A stretch of DNA of 64,000 nucleotides from Streptomyces marianii (GTDB lineage: Bacteria > Actinomycetota > Actinomycetes > Streptomycetales > Streptomycetaceae). Shown here one piece after another: positions 52,454-60,777 of the stretch. Numbering within the stretch: the first letter of the stretch is position 1; each line of letters starts with the position of its first letter. The stretch covers positions 496,001 through 560,000 of the forward strand of contig NZ_VAWE01000001.1 in the NCBI RefSeq assembly GCF_005795905.1. The letters run 5' to 3'. Position numbers and translations under genes: made by a program. A model generated the notes under the pieces. The model was not told where the DNA came from. It did no database searches and worked only from the letters and a program-made list of their open reading frames with translations.

Positions 52454-54752
52454 GGCGCTGGCCGTGGCAGCCTCCGAACGCCCGCTGGTCGTTCTGCTGG
52501 AGGATCTGCACTGGGCCGACACCGCCAGCCTCGATCTGCTGCGGCACGTGACCGGTGAGGCGTCCGAGTGCGGGTTGTTCGTGCTCGGCACCTTCCGGGA
52601 GCCCGGGCCCGAGGAAGCCTCCGGAGCGCTCGCGGACCTGGGCCGCTACGGGGCCGCCGTGCTGCGGCTGGCGCCGTTCACCCAGGAAGAGGTCGCGCAG
52701 TGCGTCGGCGAGCCGAGCGCGGCGGAGTGGTACCGGCGTACCGGTGGGCTGCCGCTGCTCGTCGCGGCACTGCGCACGCACGCAACCGACCTCAGCACCA
52801 TCGTCAGCGGGCTGCTGACCGGGCTCACCACCGAGCAACGGGACGTCGTGCGTGCCGCAGCCGTGCTCGGCGAACTGCTGAACCCAGCCCAGCTCGCCTC
52901 GGTCCTGCCGGAGTTGGGCGAGACCGTCGTCGCCCAGTCGCTGGCGGCGGCCTGGCACGCCGGTGTCCTCACCGCGGCAGAGACCACCGATACCGGACGC
53001 GCCTACCGCTTCACCCACGATCTGGTACGCGACGAGGTGCTCGGCCGAACCGCCCCCGGCGTCGCCCGCGCCCTGCATCGAGCCGCCGCGCGGGCACTGG
53101 AGCAGGCCGGGGACGGGGCCGAGGCGGCCCGCATCGCGGCGCACTGGCGACGGGCCGGCAAGGAGGCCGGCCACCGTGCCGCCGCCGCGCGCTGGTCCCG
53201 GATCGCCGCGGCCCAGGCCCGCGAACGGCACGCCTACGCCGATGCCGCCCGGCACCTGGCGGACGCCGCCGCCGTACTCGCACCGACGGACCCACAGCGC
53301 GCCCCGGCTCTCATCGAACTGGCCCGCGCCGAGTACCTTGCCGGGCGCTACGACGCCGGCCTGCGCCACTGCACCGAAGCGGCCGACGCGGCGAACGCAA
53401 CCGGCCGGCCGGCGCTGCTCGCCGATGCCGCCCTGGTGCTGCAGGGCGTCACATTCCCGCAGGCCTCACGGACGATCAGCCGACTCTGCAGGGCGGCGCT
53501 GGCCGTCGAGGACCTGCCGAGCGCTGTGCGCGCCCGGCTGCTCGCCCAGCTCGCCACCGCTTCGGCCGATCTCGGTTCGCTCGAGGTGGCGGCCGAGCAC
53601 GCCCGCGCCGCCCTCGCTCTGACCGAGGCCACTGGTGACCTGCGAGCCGAACTCGACGCGGCTCGAGCCATGGAGATGACCCTGGCCCATCCGGACGACG
53701 TCGCCGAACGCCTGCGCCTGGGCGAGCTGACCGTGTCCCACGCCGAGCAACTCGGCGACCCGCTCGCCTCGGTGCTGGGCCAAGAGTGGCGTATCCAAGC
53801 CGGATACCTGATGGGCCGGCTGGACCTGGTGGACGATGCGATCCGCGGCGTCGAGGCGATCGCGGCCCGTTCCGGGCTACCGCTGACCCGCTGGCATCTG
53901 CTCCGCGTCAGCGCCGCCCGCGCCGCGCAGGAAGGACGGTTCGCCGCTGCCCGCCGGTGCAACGAAGACGCCGCCGAACTCGCCCTGGCCAGCGGAGACC
54001 AGACCGCGATCGTCATGAACCACGTGCTGTGCCAGCAACTGGCCCTGCTTCGCGGCGACGCCGCGGAACTGCCCGAGGAGATGTGGCGTGACCTCGACCG
54101 GGCGCCGAGACAGCCGCTGATCCTGTCCGCGCGGGCGCGGGCACTGTTCCTCACCGGGCGGCTGGACGAGGCGCGGGAGGCCTACACCCAGCTCCGCCCA
54201 CTGCTGCCGATCCCGATGACGAACCCGACGTGGCCGGCGGTGCTCCTGCATCTGGTCGACCTGATCGAGCTGATCGGCGATGGCGAGGCCGCGCGACTGG
54301 CGTATGACCAGCTCGCGCCGTTCCGGCCCTATCCGGGAGCGCTCGGGACGCCCACGGCCTACTTCTCCGGTACGGTCAGTCGCGAACTCGGACGTCTCGC
54401 CCTGGCCGCCGGCCGCCCGGCCGAAGCCGAGGCGCTGTTACGCGAGGCGCTGGTCCGCAACCGGGCCCTCGGCGCCCGGCCGTACGTGGCGCTGACCTGT
54501 CTGGAGCTCGCCGCCGTCCAACGCGACCGGGGTGCCCTGGCAGAGGCGGCAGCCCTCGCCGGGGAAGCGCTGGCCATCACCGATCAGCTCGACCAGCCCG
54601 GACCGTCCGCCGCTGCCGTACGCCTCATCAACGAGATCGCCGCCCTGCGAGCCGACGCCGACCCCATGGCTCCCCGCGAACGCGAGGTCGCGGACAACGA
54701 ACCGGCCGAGTACCTCGCGGGCCGGACACCGGGCGGGGCGTGCCACTCCTGA
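52446..54752 (+). CDS. C-terminal half of the split AAA/TPR regulator (LuxR end missing)
   Basis: Continues the preceding gene in the +1 frame from the G7 run; ATG 52446 is a possible internal start. Walker B is VVLLEDLHWADTASLDLL, followed by FREPG, RRTGGLPLLV and RFTHDLVRDEVL of the MalT/LAL ATPase type. Then come about ten helical TPR-like repeats, e.g. DAARHLADAAAVL, LDEAREAYTQLRPLL and GRPAEAEALLREAL. LAL regulators end in a LuxR HTH starting LTPREREVA. Here the sequence reaches MAPREREVADNEPAEYLAGR and stops, so the DNA-binding part is gone. Both defects suggest a decaying gene unless the frameshift is phase-variable. Confidence 0.75.
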   Translation: MSEALAVAASERPLVVLLEDLHWADTASLDLLRHVTGEASECGLFVLGTFREPGPEEASGALADLGRYGAAVLRLAPFTQEEVAQCVGEPSAAEWYRRTGGLPLLVAALRTHATDLSTIVSGLLTGLTTEQRDVVRAAAVLGELLNPAQLASVLPELGETVVAQSLAAAWHAGVLTAAETTDTGRAYRFTHDLVRDEVLGRTAPGVARALHRAAARALEQAGDGAEAARIAAHWRRAGKEAGHRAAAARWSRIAAAQARERHAYADAARHLADAAAVLAPTDPQRAPALIELARAEYLAGRYDAGLRHCTEAADAANATGRPALLADAALVLQGVTFPQASRTISRLCRAALAVEDLPSAVRARLLAQLATASADLGSLEVAAEHARAALALTEATGDLRAELDAARAMEMTLAHPDDVAERLRLGELTVSHAEQLGDPLASVLGQEWRIQAGYLMGRLDLVDDAIRGVEAIAARSGLPLTRWHLLRVSAARAAQEGRFAAARRCNEDAAELALASGDQTAIVMNHVLCQQLALLRGDAAELPEEMWRDLDRAPRQPLILSARARALFLTGRLDEAREAYTQLRPLLPIPMTNPTWPAVLLHLVDLIELIGDGEAARLAYDQLAPFRPYPGALGTPTAYFSGTVSRELGRLALAAGRPAEAEALLREALVRNRALGARPYVALTCLELAAVQRDRGALAEAAALAGEALAITDQLDQPGPSAAAVRLINEIAALRADADPMAPREREVADNEPAEYLAGRTPGGACHS

Positions 54753-55097
54753 ATCGGTGTCCAGGCCGCCTGCCGTCCACAGCACCGCTTCACGGACGCC
54801 GCACTGACCGCCCTGGGGCCGATGGTTTCGACGCGGCGGACCGGGACGTCGCCCGGCTGTCCCCGTGCTCGCCACCACGTCGCCATGCCCGGCCGTTACC
54901 CCCTCCGGCACACCGGGACGCCCGGCGGGCTGCGACCGCTGGGCACCCCCGACACCGCCGGGCAGGATGGAAAGCACGGCCCGGACGGCCTGCTGTGGCG
55001 TCACGCCGCGGCGCGCGGTACCCCGGACCGTGCCCGTTGTCCGGTTCGCGGTGGCTTCACCCAAGGCGTGCCGAGGAGTAGACCCGAGCGTTTCTGC
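54753..55097. other. Intergenic, no supported gene
   Basis: 345 nt between the broken regulator and the MITE-like element. No reading frame has a ribosome site plus protein-like composition; the LuxR-type HTH that should follow the regulator is not present in any frame. Confidence 0.5.
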
Positions 55098-55489
55098 CTA
55101 GTGCCGCGTCAGGCGAGGTTCGCCCGTCAAGGAGCGGCGTCCGGTGCATGGGGTCTTCCCGGGCCCTCCGGCCGAGGGGGTGGGGTCTCCCCAGGCCCTC
55201 CGGCCGAGGGGGTGGGGCCTCCCCAGGCCCTCCGGCCGAGGGGGTGGGGCCTCCCCAGGCCCTCCGGGCCGAGGGGGTGGGGCCTCCCCAGGCCCTCCGG
55301 CCGAGGGGGTGGGGCCTCCCCAGGCCCTCCGGCCGAGGGGGTGGGGCCTCCCCAGGCCCTCCGGGCCGAGGGGAAGATCGCAAGGCCCCGGATCGACCTC
55401 GTAGGGGGCCTGCTCGGTTGATTCGGCAACGCCGCGAGTCGCCGTGCCGGGCGCCGCGACGGGGCGAACGTCGCCCGATGCGGCACTAG
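55098..55489. mobile_element. MITE-like element, copy 2 (with internal tandem array)
   Basis: It starts CTAG-tgccgcgtc and ends gatgcggca-CTAG, so the ~10-bp terminal inverted repeats are flanked on both sides by CTAG, a likely target duplication or part of the ends. Its outer parts (55098-55147 and 55374-55489) match the element at 28947-29113, and a 32-bp tandem array is inserted between them. No transposase is encoded. The right end lies 9 nt before the alkylsulfatase ATG, so that gene's leader is supplied by the element. Confidence 0.7.
55162..55373. repeat. Tandem array: six 32-33-bp units plus a partial
   Basis: Unit starts are 55162, 55194, 55226, 55258, 55291, 55323 and a 19-bp partial at 55355. 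Unit core: ggccctccggccgag then ggggtggggcctcccca. Units differ at one or two positions (gtctcccca in the first; an extra g in ccgggccg in units 4 and 7). Each unit contains the dyad TGGGG-cct-CCCCA. Because 32 is not a multiple of 3, all frames stay open across the array, which gives spurious Pro/Gly-rich reading frames on both strands. Confidence 0.92.
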
Positions 55490-55498
55490 CCTGCGGGC

Positions 55499-57313
55499 AT
55501 GACGGACCCTGACTTCGACGACGAGACGGACTTCGACAACGCCGACCGCGGCTTCATCGCCTCGCTGGCGAACCCGAGGATCACCGGCGCCGACGGCTCT
55601 CCGGTGTGGGACGCCGCCGCCTACGGCTTCCTGGCGGGGGACTGCCCGGACACCGCGCATCCGAGTCTGTGGCGACAGGGGCAACTGGTGGCCCGGCACG
55701 GCCTCTACGAGGTGACGGAGGGGATCTACCAGGTGCGCGGCCTGGATCTTTCGAACATGACGCTGGTCGAGGGCGACACCGGTGTGATCGTGATCGACCC
55801 GCTGATCTCGGTGGAGACCGCCGCCGCGGCGCTGGCACTTTACCGTGAGCACCGCGGCGACCGCCCGGTCACCGGGATGATCTACACCCACTCGCACGGC
55901 GATCACTTCGGCGGTTCCCGTGCGATCGTTCCGGACGGTTCGGTGCCGGTACTGGCGCCGTCCGGCTTCCTGGAGCACGCGGTCAGTGAGAACGTGTACG
56001 CCGGCACCGCGATGACGCGCCGCGCCGCGTTCATGTACGGCAGCGGGCTGCCCAAGGGCCCGGCGGGGCAGATCGGGTGCGGGCTGGGCACCACCACCTC
56101 CACCGGCACGATCAGCCTGGTGGCGCCGACCGTCGACATCACCCGTACCCGGCAGCGGGAGACCGTCGACGGGGTGGAGATCGTCTTCCAGCTCACCCCC
56201 GGTACCGAGGCGCCCTCGGAGATGAACTTCCTCTTCCCCCGGAGGCGGGCACTGTGCATGGCCGAGAACGCCACCCACACCCTGCACAACATCCTGACCC
56301 TGCGCGGCGCGGTCGTCCGCGACCCGCGGGTCTGGGCGCACTACCTCAGCGAGGCCGAGGAGCTGTTCGCCGACCGGGCCGACGTGGTCTTCGCCTCCCA
56401 CCACTGGCCGACCTGGGGCCGCGAGGCGATCGGCGCCTTCCTCACCGCCCAGCGCGACCTGTACACCTACCTGCACGACCAGACCCTGCGCCTGCTCAAC
56501 CAGGGGCTGACCGGCACGGAGATCGCGGAGGAGGTCACGCTTCCGCCGGAGCTGGAGCGGACCTGGTCCGCACGCGGCTACTACGGCTCGGTCAGCCACA
56601 ACGTCAAGGCTATCTACCAGCGCTACATGGGCTGGTACGACGGCAATCCCGCCCACCTGTGGCAGCATCCGCCGGTGGAGCAGGCCCGCCGCTTCACCGC
56701 CGACTACGGCGGCATCGACGCGATCACCGCCAAGGGCCGTCAGTACGCCGCGGCCGGCGACCTCCGCTTCGCCGCCACCCTGCTCAACCACGCCGTCTTC
56801 GCCCACCCCGACCACACCCCGGCCCGCGAAGCCCTCGCCGAGGTCTACGACCGGCTCGGCCACGGCGCCGAGAACGGCACCTGGCGCAACTACTACCTCA
56901 CCGCCGCCATGGAGCTGCGCGGCACCCTCGCCAAGGTGGCGGTCGACATCAACGACCCCGAGATGGCCATGGCCCTCACCATCGACCAGCTCATCGACTC
57001 CCTCGCCATCCGCGTCAACGGCCCCCGCGCCTGGGACACCCGCCTCACCCTGGACTGGCGGCTCACCGACCAGAGCCGGGCCTGGCGCCTCACCCTCTCC
57101 AACGGCGCCCTCACCTACCGCGCCCGCGACCTGAGCGCCGCGCCCGCCCGACCCGCCGACCTCACGCTGACCCTGACCAAGCCCCAGCTCCTCCGCGTCC
57201 TGGCCGGCCGCGGCCTGGACGGGGCAACCGTCGACGGTGACCCCGCCGTCCTGAACCGGCTCTTCTCCCTCCTCGACACCCCCGACCCCCAGTTCGCCGT
57301 CGTCACCCCCTGA
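55499..57313 (+). CDS. Alkyl sulfatase, SdsA1/metallo-beta-lactamase type
   Basis: 604 residues with the three-domain layout of SdsA1-like alkylsulfatases. The N-terminal metallo-beta-lactamase domain has the zinc motif YTHSHGDHFGG (about 124-134) and later AENATHTLHN. The central alpha-helical dimerisation domain has GWYDGNPAHLWQHPP and YAAAGDLRFAATLLNHAVFA. The C-terminal SCP2-like lipid-binding domain spans about 480-604 (AMALTIDQLIDSLAIRVNGPRAWDTRLTLDW). It hydrolyses primary alkyl sulfates to alcohol and sulfate. No signal peptide, unlike secreted SdsA1. No clear ribosome site: the ATG sits 9 nt after the MITE-like element. Confidence 0.93.
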   Translation: MTDPDFDDETDFDNADRGFIASLANPRITGADGSPVWDAAAYGFLAGDCPDTAHPSLWRQGQLVARHGLYEVTEGIYQVRGLDLSNMTLVEGDTGVIVIDPLISVETAAAALALYREHRGDRPVTGMIYTHSHGDHFGGSRAIVPDGSVPVLAPSGFLEHAVSENVYAGTAMTRRAAFMYGSGLPKGPAGQIGCGLGTTTSTGTISLVAPTVDITRTRQRETVDGVEIVFQLTPGTEAPSEMNFLFPRRRALCMAENATHTLHNILTLRGAVVRDPRVWAHYLSEAEELFADRADVVFASHHWPTWGREAIGAFLTAQRDLYTYLHDQTLRLLNQGLTGTEIAEEVTLPPELERTWSARGYYGSVSHNVKAIYQRYMGWYDGNPAHLWQHPPVEQARRFTADYGGIDAITAKGRQYAAAGDLRFAATLLNHAVFAHPDHTPAREALAEVYDRLGHGAENGTWRNYYLTAAMELRGTLAKVAVDINDPEMAMALTIDQLIDSLAIRVNGPRAWDTRLTLDWRLTDQSRAWRLTLSNGALTYRARDLSAAPARPADLTLTLTKPQLLRVLAGRGLDGATVDGDPAVLNRLFSLLDTPDPQFAVVTP

Positions 57314-57528
57314 CACACCCGCGCTGGGAACGCCCACACCCACGATGCAGGGCACGCCGCGATCCGCTTCCCCGCGCGCCGCGGCCGGCCGGCCCGAGTG
57401 CGCGACACCTCGAGACGCGAGACCACCAGTCCCCGCCCCCGTCCCGGAACCGGTCGGGTCCGGCAAGTGCCGTCGTGCGCGGGGCCGCCCGTGAGCGGAC
57501 GGAGGCCCGCCGTCGTGCGGCCGAACCG

Positions 57529-57723
57529 TCAGGGCTTGAGCTTGCCGACGACCTCGGCGGTCGCCGAGACGCCGTCGTGGATGGTGGGCGCCATGCTCGT
57601 ACCCGCGAGGAAGAACCCGAGCAGGCCGCACACGAGTGCGTGCGAGAGCTTCAACCCCCCGTTGCGGAGGAAGATCACCGCGAGGACGAGCAACAGCAGC
57701 ACCACTGAAACCGAAACGGCCAT
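57529..57723 (-). CDS. Small membrane protein (64 aa)
   Basis: ATG 57723 with GGAGG 8 nt upstream. Two hydrophobic helices: residues 3-18 and ~27-43 (SHALVCGLLGFFLAGTSMAP), then a short polar tail with GVSATAEVVGKLKP. Closely similar short proteins are common in Streptomyces, often near integrative or plasmid-derived genes, with no known function. It stands alone between the alkylsulfatase and a decayed phospholipase-like gene. Confidence 0.72.
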   Translation of the reverse strand: MAVSVSVVLLLLVLAVIFLRNGGLKLSHALVCGLLGFFLAGTSMAPTIHDGVSATAEVVGKLKP

Positions 57724-57849
57724 GGACCGGCCTCCCTCCGCCGCACCCGGTGTGCGGCATTCGGGCGCCAGTGTGGCGGAGCAGCGGCGCCGGACGGCCG
57801 ACTGGCGTGTCCGCCGATCGGGTGGTCATCAAATCCGTTGTTGACTACG

Positions 57850-58350
57850 GGCGTTGTCGTGGACCAGCGGTCGCGGGCGAGGAGGAAGGGCCACAGACCG
57901 GCGGGGCCGTCGGTGTTGACGAGGCCGGCGCGCGCAGCGAGCGGTTCGTGCCACACGGCGTCGCGGGCGGCACCCGAAGCGTCGGGGTTGGCCCAGAAGC
58001 GGACGCGCCCTCGGGAATGCGCTGTGGAGACGCTGGAGTTCAGCCGGGCGCGGTCGGCTTGCGGGAACGACCCGTCGCCTGACGGGTGGAGCTCTGGGGC
58101 CAATTGCCGGACACCAGCGGGATGAAGCAGGCGGGAGCCGGTCCGGGACGGCGAGGTCGTCGAGGCGACCGTGGTAGAAGGCGTGGCGAACGCGCGGGAC
58201 CTCCACGGGGCGCCGGCGCCGCAGGAGTGTGCGGTCGTGGCCGGCGGCGAGCAGCCCCGCGCCGGGCGCGGCGCCTTCGTCCTCCGTGACCGCGACCAGC
58301 GCCGCGGTCACGGAGGCGTCGAGCCCTGCGGTCAGCTCTCCGCAGACCGG
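57850..58350 (-). pseudogene. Decayed PI-PLC/GDPD-like secreted phosphodiesterase
   Basis: On the minus strand the piece VRHAFYHGRLDDLAVPDRLP lies in one frame. After a shift near 58100, GDGSFPQADRARLNSSVSTA, RVRFWANPDASGAARDAVWH and NTDGPAGLWPFLLARD are in another. This order matches the C-terminal part of Streptomyces phosphatidylinositol-specific phospholipase C-like proteins (RVRFWATPD...AVW...NTDDLAGL...FL). The N-terminal catalytic part is not recognisable. Clearly broken. Confidence 0.55.
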
Positions 58351-58507
58351 CCGGCCGGGGCGGAGAGCGGACCGCTGCCCCTTGCTCGTGCGTACGGCCC
58401 GGCCGGGACGACTCCCGGCCGGGCCGTACACCTTGGAGCGTCGGTCTGCCGCGGTGGAGGCGACGGAGCCGATCGGAGTCCGTTGGTCCCGGTCCCGGGC
58501 CCGCGCG

Positions 58508-59593
58508 TCACCTCGGGCCGGGCAGCGAGACGAGTTCCGCCAGCGCCTCCTTGTGACGGCCCGGGGCGCCGAGGGCGATCTCGTCCGCCTTGGCCCGCTT
58601 GAGATACAGGTGCGCCGGGTGCTCCCAGGTCATACCGATGCCGGCGTGGAGCTGGACGCACTCCTCGGCGGCGCGCACCGCCACCCGGGAGCAGTGCGCC
58701 TGGGCGACGGAGACCGCGAGCGGCACCTCGGCGCTTCGGGTCGCGAGCGCGTCCGCCGCGTTGCGCGCCGCGGCGCGCGCTCCGGCGACATCGAGCCACA
58801 GTTGCGCCATCCGGTGCTTCAGTGCCTGGAACGAGCCCACGGGCCGGTTGAACTGGTAGCGGTCGCGCGTGTACCGGACCGTCTCCTCCAGGCACCACTC
58901 CGCGATCCCCAGCTGCTCCGAGGCGAGCAGCCCGGCGCCGGCGAGCAGTCCGCGGCGCACCGCGGCGCGGGCCTGCTCCACGTCCGCGAGCCGGGTGCCC
59001 GAGCCCTCCGCGGTGGTGACGGAGGCGAGGGGGCGGGTGAGATCGAGCGGAGTGAGCGGTTCGACCGTGGCGTCCCCCCGCCCCACGGCGTGGAGGCCGT
59101 CCGCCCGGAGCACGAGCAGCACATCGGCGGCCGCGGCGTCGGCGACACCCGTCACGGTCTTTCCGCTCGGGAGGCCGGCCCCTGCGGAGGCGGAGAGCGG
59201 GAGGGCGAGGACCGCGACGGTCCGGCCGGCGGCAAGCCCCTTCAGAAGCCCCGTCGCCTCGTCGTCCGCCCCACCGAGCGCGAGCAGCGTCTCGGTGGCG
59301 ATGACCGAGCTGGTGAGGTACGGGGCGGGGGTGACCGCCCGGCCGAGCTCCTCGAGGACGACCGCGGCCTCTCGGTGACCGGCGCCCTGGCCGCCGAGCT
59401 CGTCGGGCACGAGGAGTCCGGCCGCGCCGATGCCTGCCGCGAGCGACTGCCACAGCCCGTCGTCGTAGGGCGACCCCGACTCGGCACGGGCGAGGGTGGC
59501 CGTGTGGTCGGAACGTCCGGTGAGCAGGGAGCGAACGGCGGCCCTCAGGTCGTCCTCGGTCTCGGAGTAGAGGAGGTCGGGCTGTGTGCTCAT
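58508..59593 (-). CDS. Acyl-CoA dehydrogenase (short, partner subunit)
   Basis: 361 residues. The acyl-CoA dehydrogenase fold is clear in the C-terminal half: LGIAEWCLEETVRYTRDRYQFNRPVGSFQALKHRMAQLW and VQLHAGIGMTWEHPAHLYLKRA. The middle beta domain is shortened and lacks the usual FAD/substrate signature of the full-length partner, as in heteromeric FadE/ChsE-type pairs where two different subunits form an alpha2beta2 enzyme. No catalytic Glu position can be assigned by eye. It is last in a three-gene operon, its ATG overlapping the stop of the second dehydrogenase (ATGA). Confidence 0.92.
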   Translation of the reverse strand: MSTQPDLLYSETEDDLRAAVRSLLTGRSDHTATLARAESGSPYDDGLWQSLAAGIGAAGLLVPDELGGQGAGHREAAVVLEELGRAVTPAPYLTSSVIATETLLALGGADDEATGLLKGLAAGRTVAVLALPLSASAGAGLPSGKTVTGVADAAAADVLLVLRADGLHAVGRGDATVEPLTPLDLTRPLASVTTAEGSGTRLADVEQARAAVRRGLLAGAGLLASEQLGIAEWCLEETVRYTRDRYQFNRPVGSFQALKHRMAQLWLDVAGARAAARNAADALATRSAEVPLAVSVAQAHCSRVAVRAAEECVQLHAGIGMTWEHPAHLYLKRAKADEIALGAPGRHKEALAELVSLPGPR

Positions 59594-60777
59594 CGCGCGA
59601 GGTCCTTCCAGGGGACGTCCTTGTCGTTGCGGGGTTCGGCGGGCAGTCCGAGCACCCGTTCGGCGACGATGTTGAGCAGCACCTCGCTGGTGCCGCCCTC
59701 GATCGAGTTGCCCTTGGAGCGCAGATAGCGGTAGCCCGCGTCACGGCCGGTGAAGTCGACCAGCTCGGGGCGGCGCATGGTCCAGTCGTCGTACAGCAGG
59801 CCCTCGTCGCCGCGGAGTTCCACCTCGAGGCCGCTGATCTCCTGGTTCAGCCGGGCGAAGCCGAGCTTCATGCCCGATCCCTCGGGGCCGGGCTGGCCCG
59901 CGGCGAGCTGCTGGCGCAGTCGTTCGCCGGTGAGCCGGGAGACCTCGGCCTGCACCCACAGGGTGAGCAGCCGCTGGTGGAGGTCGTGGGTGCGCAGCTC
60001 GGGACGCTCGCGCCAGGTGCGGACGACGGGCCCGATCATTCCGCCTTCGCGCGGCAGGCGCATGCCGCCGATGGAGACGCGTTCGTTCATGAGGGTGGTC
60101 TGGGCGACCTTCCAGCCCTCGCCGACGGGGCCGAGCCGGCGGGCGTCGGGGATCCGCACGTCGGTGAGGAAGACCTCGTTGAACTCGGCCTCACCGGTGA
60201 TCTGGCGCAGCGGCCGGACCTCGACGCCCGGGTCACTCATGTCGCAGAGGAAGTAGGTGATGCCCCGGTGCTTGGGAGCGTCCGGGTCGGTGCGGGCGAT
60301 GAGGATGGCCCAGCGGGCGAGGTGCGCGCTGGAGGTCCACACCTTCTGCCCGTTGACCACCCAGTCGCCTTCGGCGCCGTCCCGGACGGCGCGGGTACCG
60401 AGCGCGGCCAGGTCGGAGCCGGCGCCGGGCTCGCTGAACAGCTGGCACCAGACCTCGTCGCCGACCCAGAGCGGCCTCAGGAACCGCCGCTTCTGCTCCT
60501 CGGTGCCGTACGCGAGGATCGTGGGCGCCGCCATGCCGAGGCCGATGCCGATCCGGCGGGGGTCGTTGTCGGGAGCGCCGGCGGCTTCCAGTTCGGCGTC
60601 GACGACGGCCTGCAGCGAGCGGGCCGCGCCGAGTCCGCCGAGTCCGGCCGGGTAGTGCACCCAGGCCAGACCCGCGTCGAAGCGGGCCTTGAGGAAGTCG
60701 GTCCGCCCGGTGGTGGCGGGCGGGTGTTCCGCGAGGAACTCGCGGGTGCGCAGACGCAGTTCGGCGGCGTCGGTCAT
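59590..60777 (-). CDS. Acyl-CoA dehydrogenase
   Basis: 395 residues. N-terminal helical domain (LRTREFLAEHPPAT...), then WCQLFSEPGAGSDLAAL and VNGQKVWTSSAHLARWAIL (FAD- and substrate-binding), and the C-terminal helices RYLRSKGNSIEGGTSEVLLNIVAERVLGLP with the Glu-Gly-Gly-Thr-Ser-Glu stretch that normally contains or neighbours the catalytic base. It fits the long-chain/steroid-side-chain FadE group that works with a second short subunit. The stop overlaps the short dehydrogenase, and its ATG overlaps the stop of the quinone reductase gene, so all three are coupled. Confidence 0.94.
   Translation of the reverse strand: MTDAAELRLRTREFLAEHPPATTGRTDFLKARFDAGLAWVHYPAGLGGLGAARSLQAVVDAELEAAGAPDNDPRRIGIGLGMAAPTILAYGTEEQKRRFLRPLWVGDEVWCQLFSEPGAGSDLAALGTRAVRDGAEGDWVVNGQKVWTSSAHLARWAILIARTDPDAPKHRGITYFLCDMSDPGVEVRPLRQITGEAEFNEVFLTDVRIPDARRLGPVGEGWKVAQTTLMNERVSIGGMRLPREGGMIGPVVRTWRERPELRTHDLHQRLLTLWVQAEVSRLTGERLRQQLAAGQPGPEGSGMKLGFARLNQEISGLEVELRGDEGLLYDDWTMRRPELVDFTGRDAGYRYLRSKGNSIEGGTSEVLLNIVAERVLGLPAEPRNDKDVPWKDLAR

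Noticed and set aside
55162..55373. Regular 32-bp repeats as a CRISPR array
   Set aside because: Units are directly adjacent with no spacers, and there are no cas genes.
55127..57832. A 901-codon minus-strand open frame and several plus-strand frames running through the tandem array
   Set aside because: They are antisense to the alkylsulfatase or products of the 32-bp repeats staying open in every frame; no ribosome site and repetitive Pro/Gly/Arg composition.
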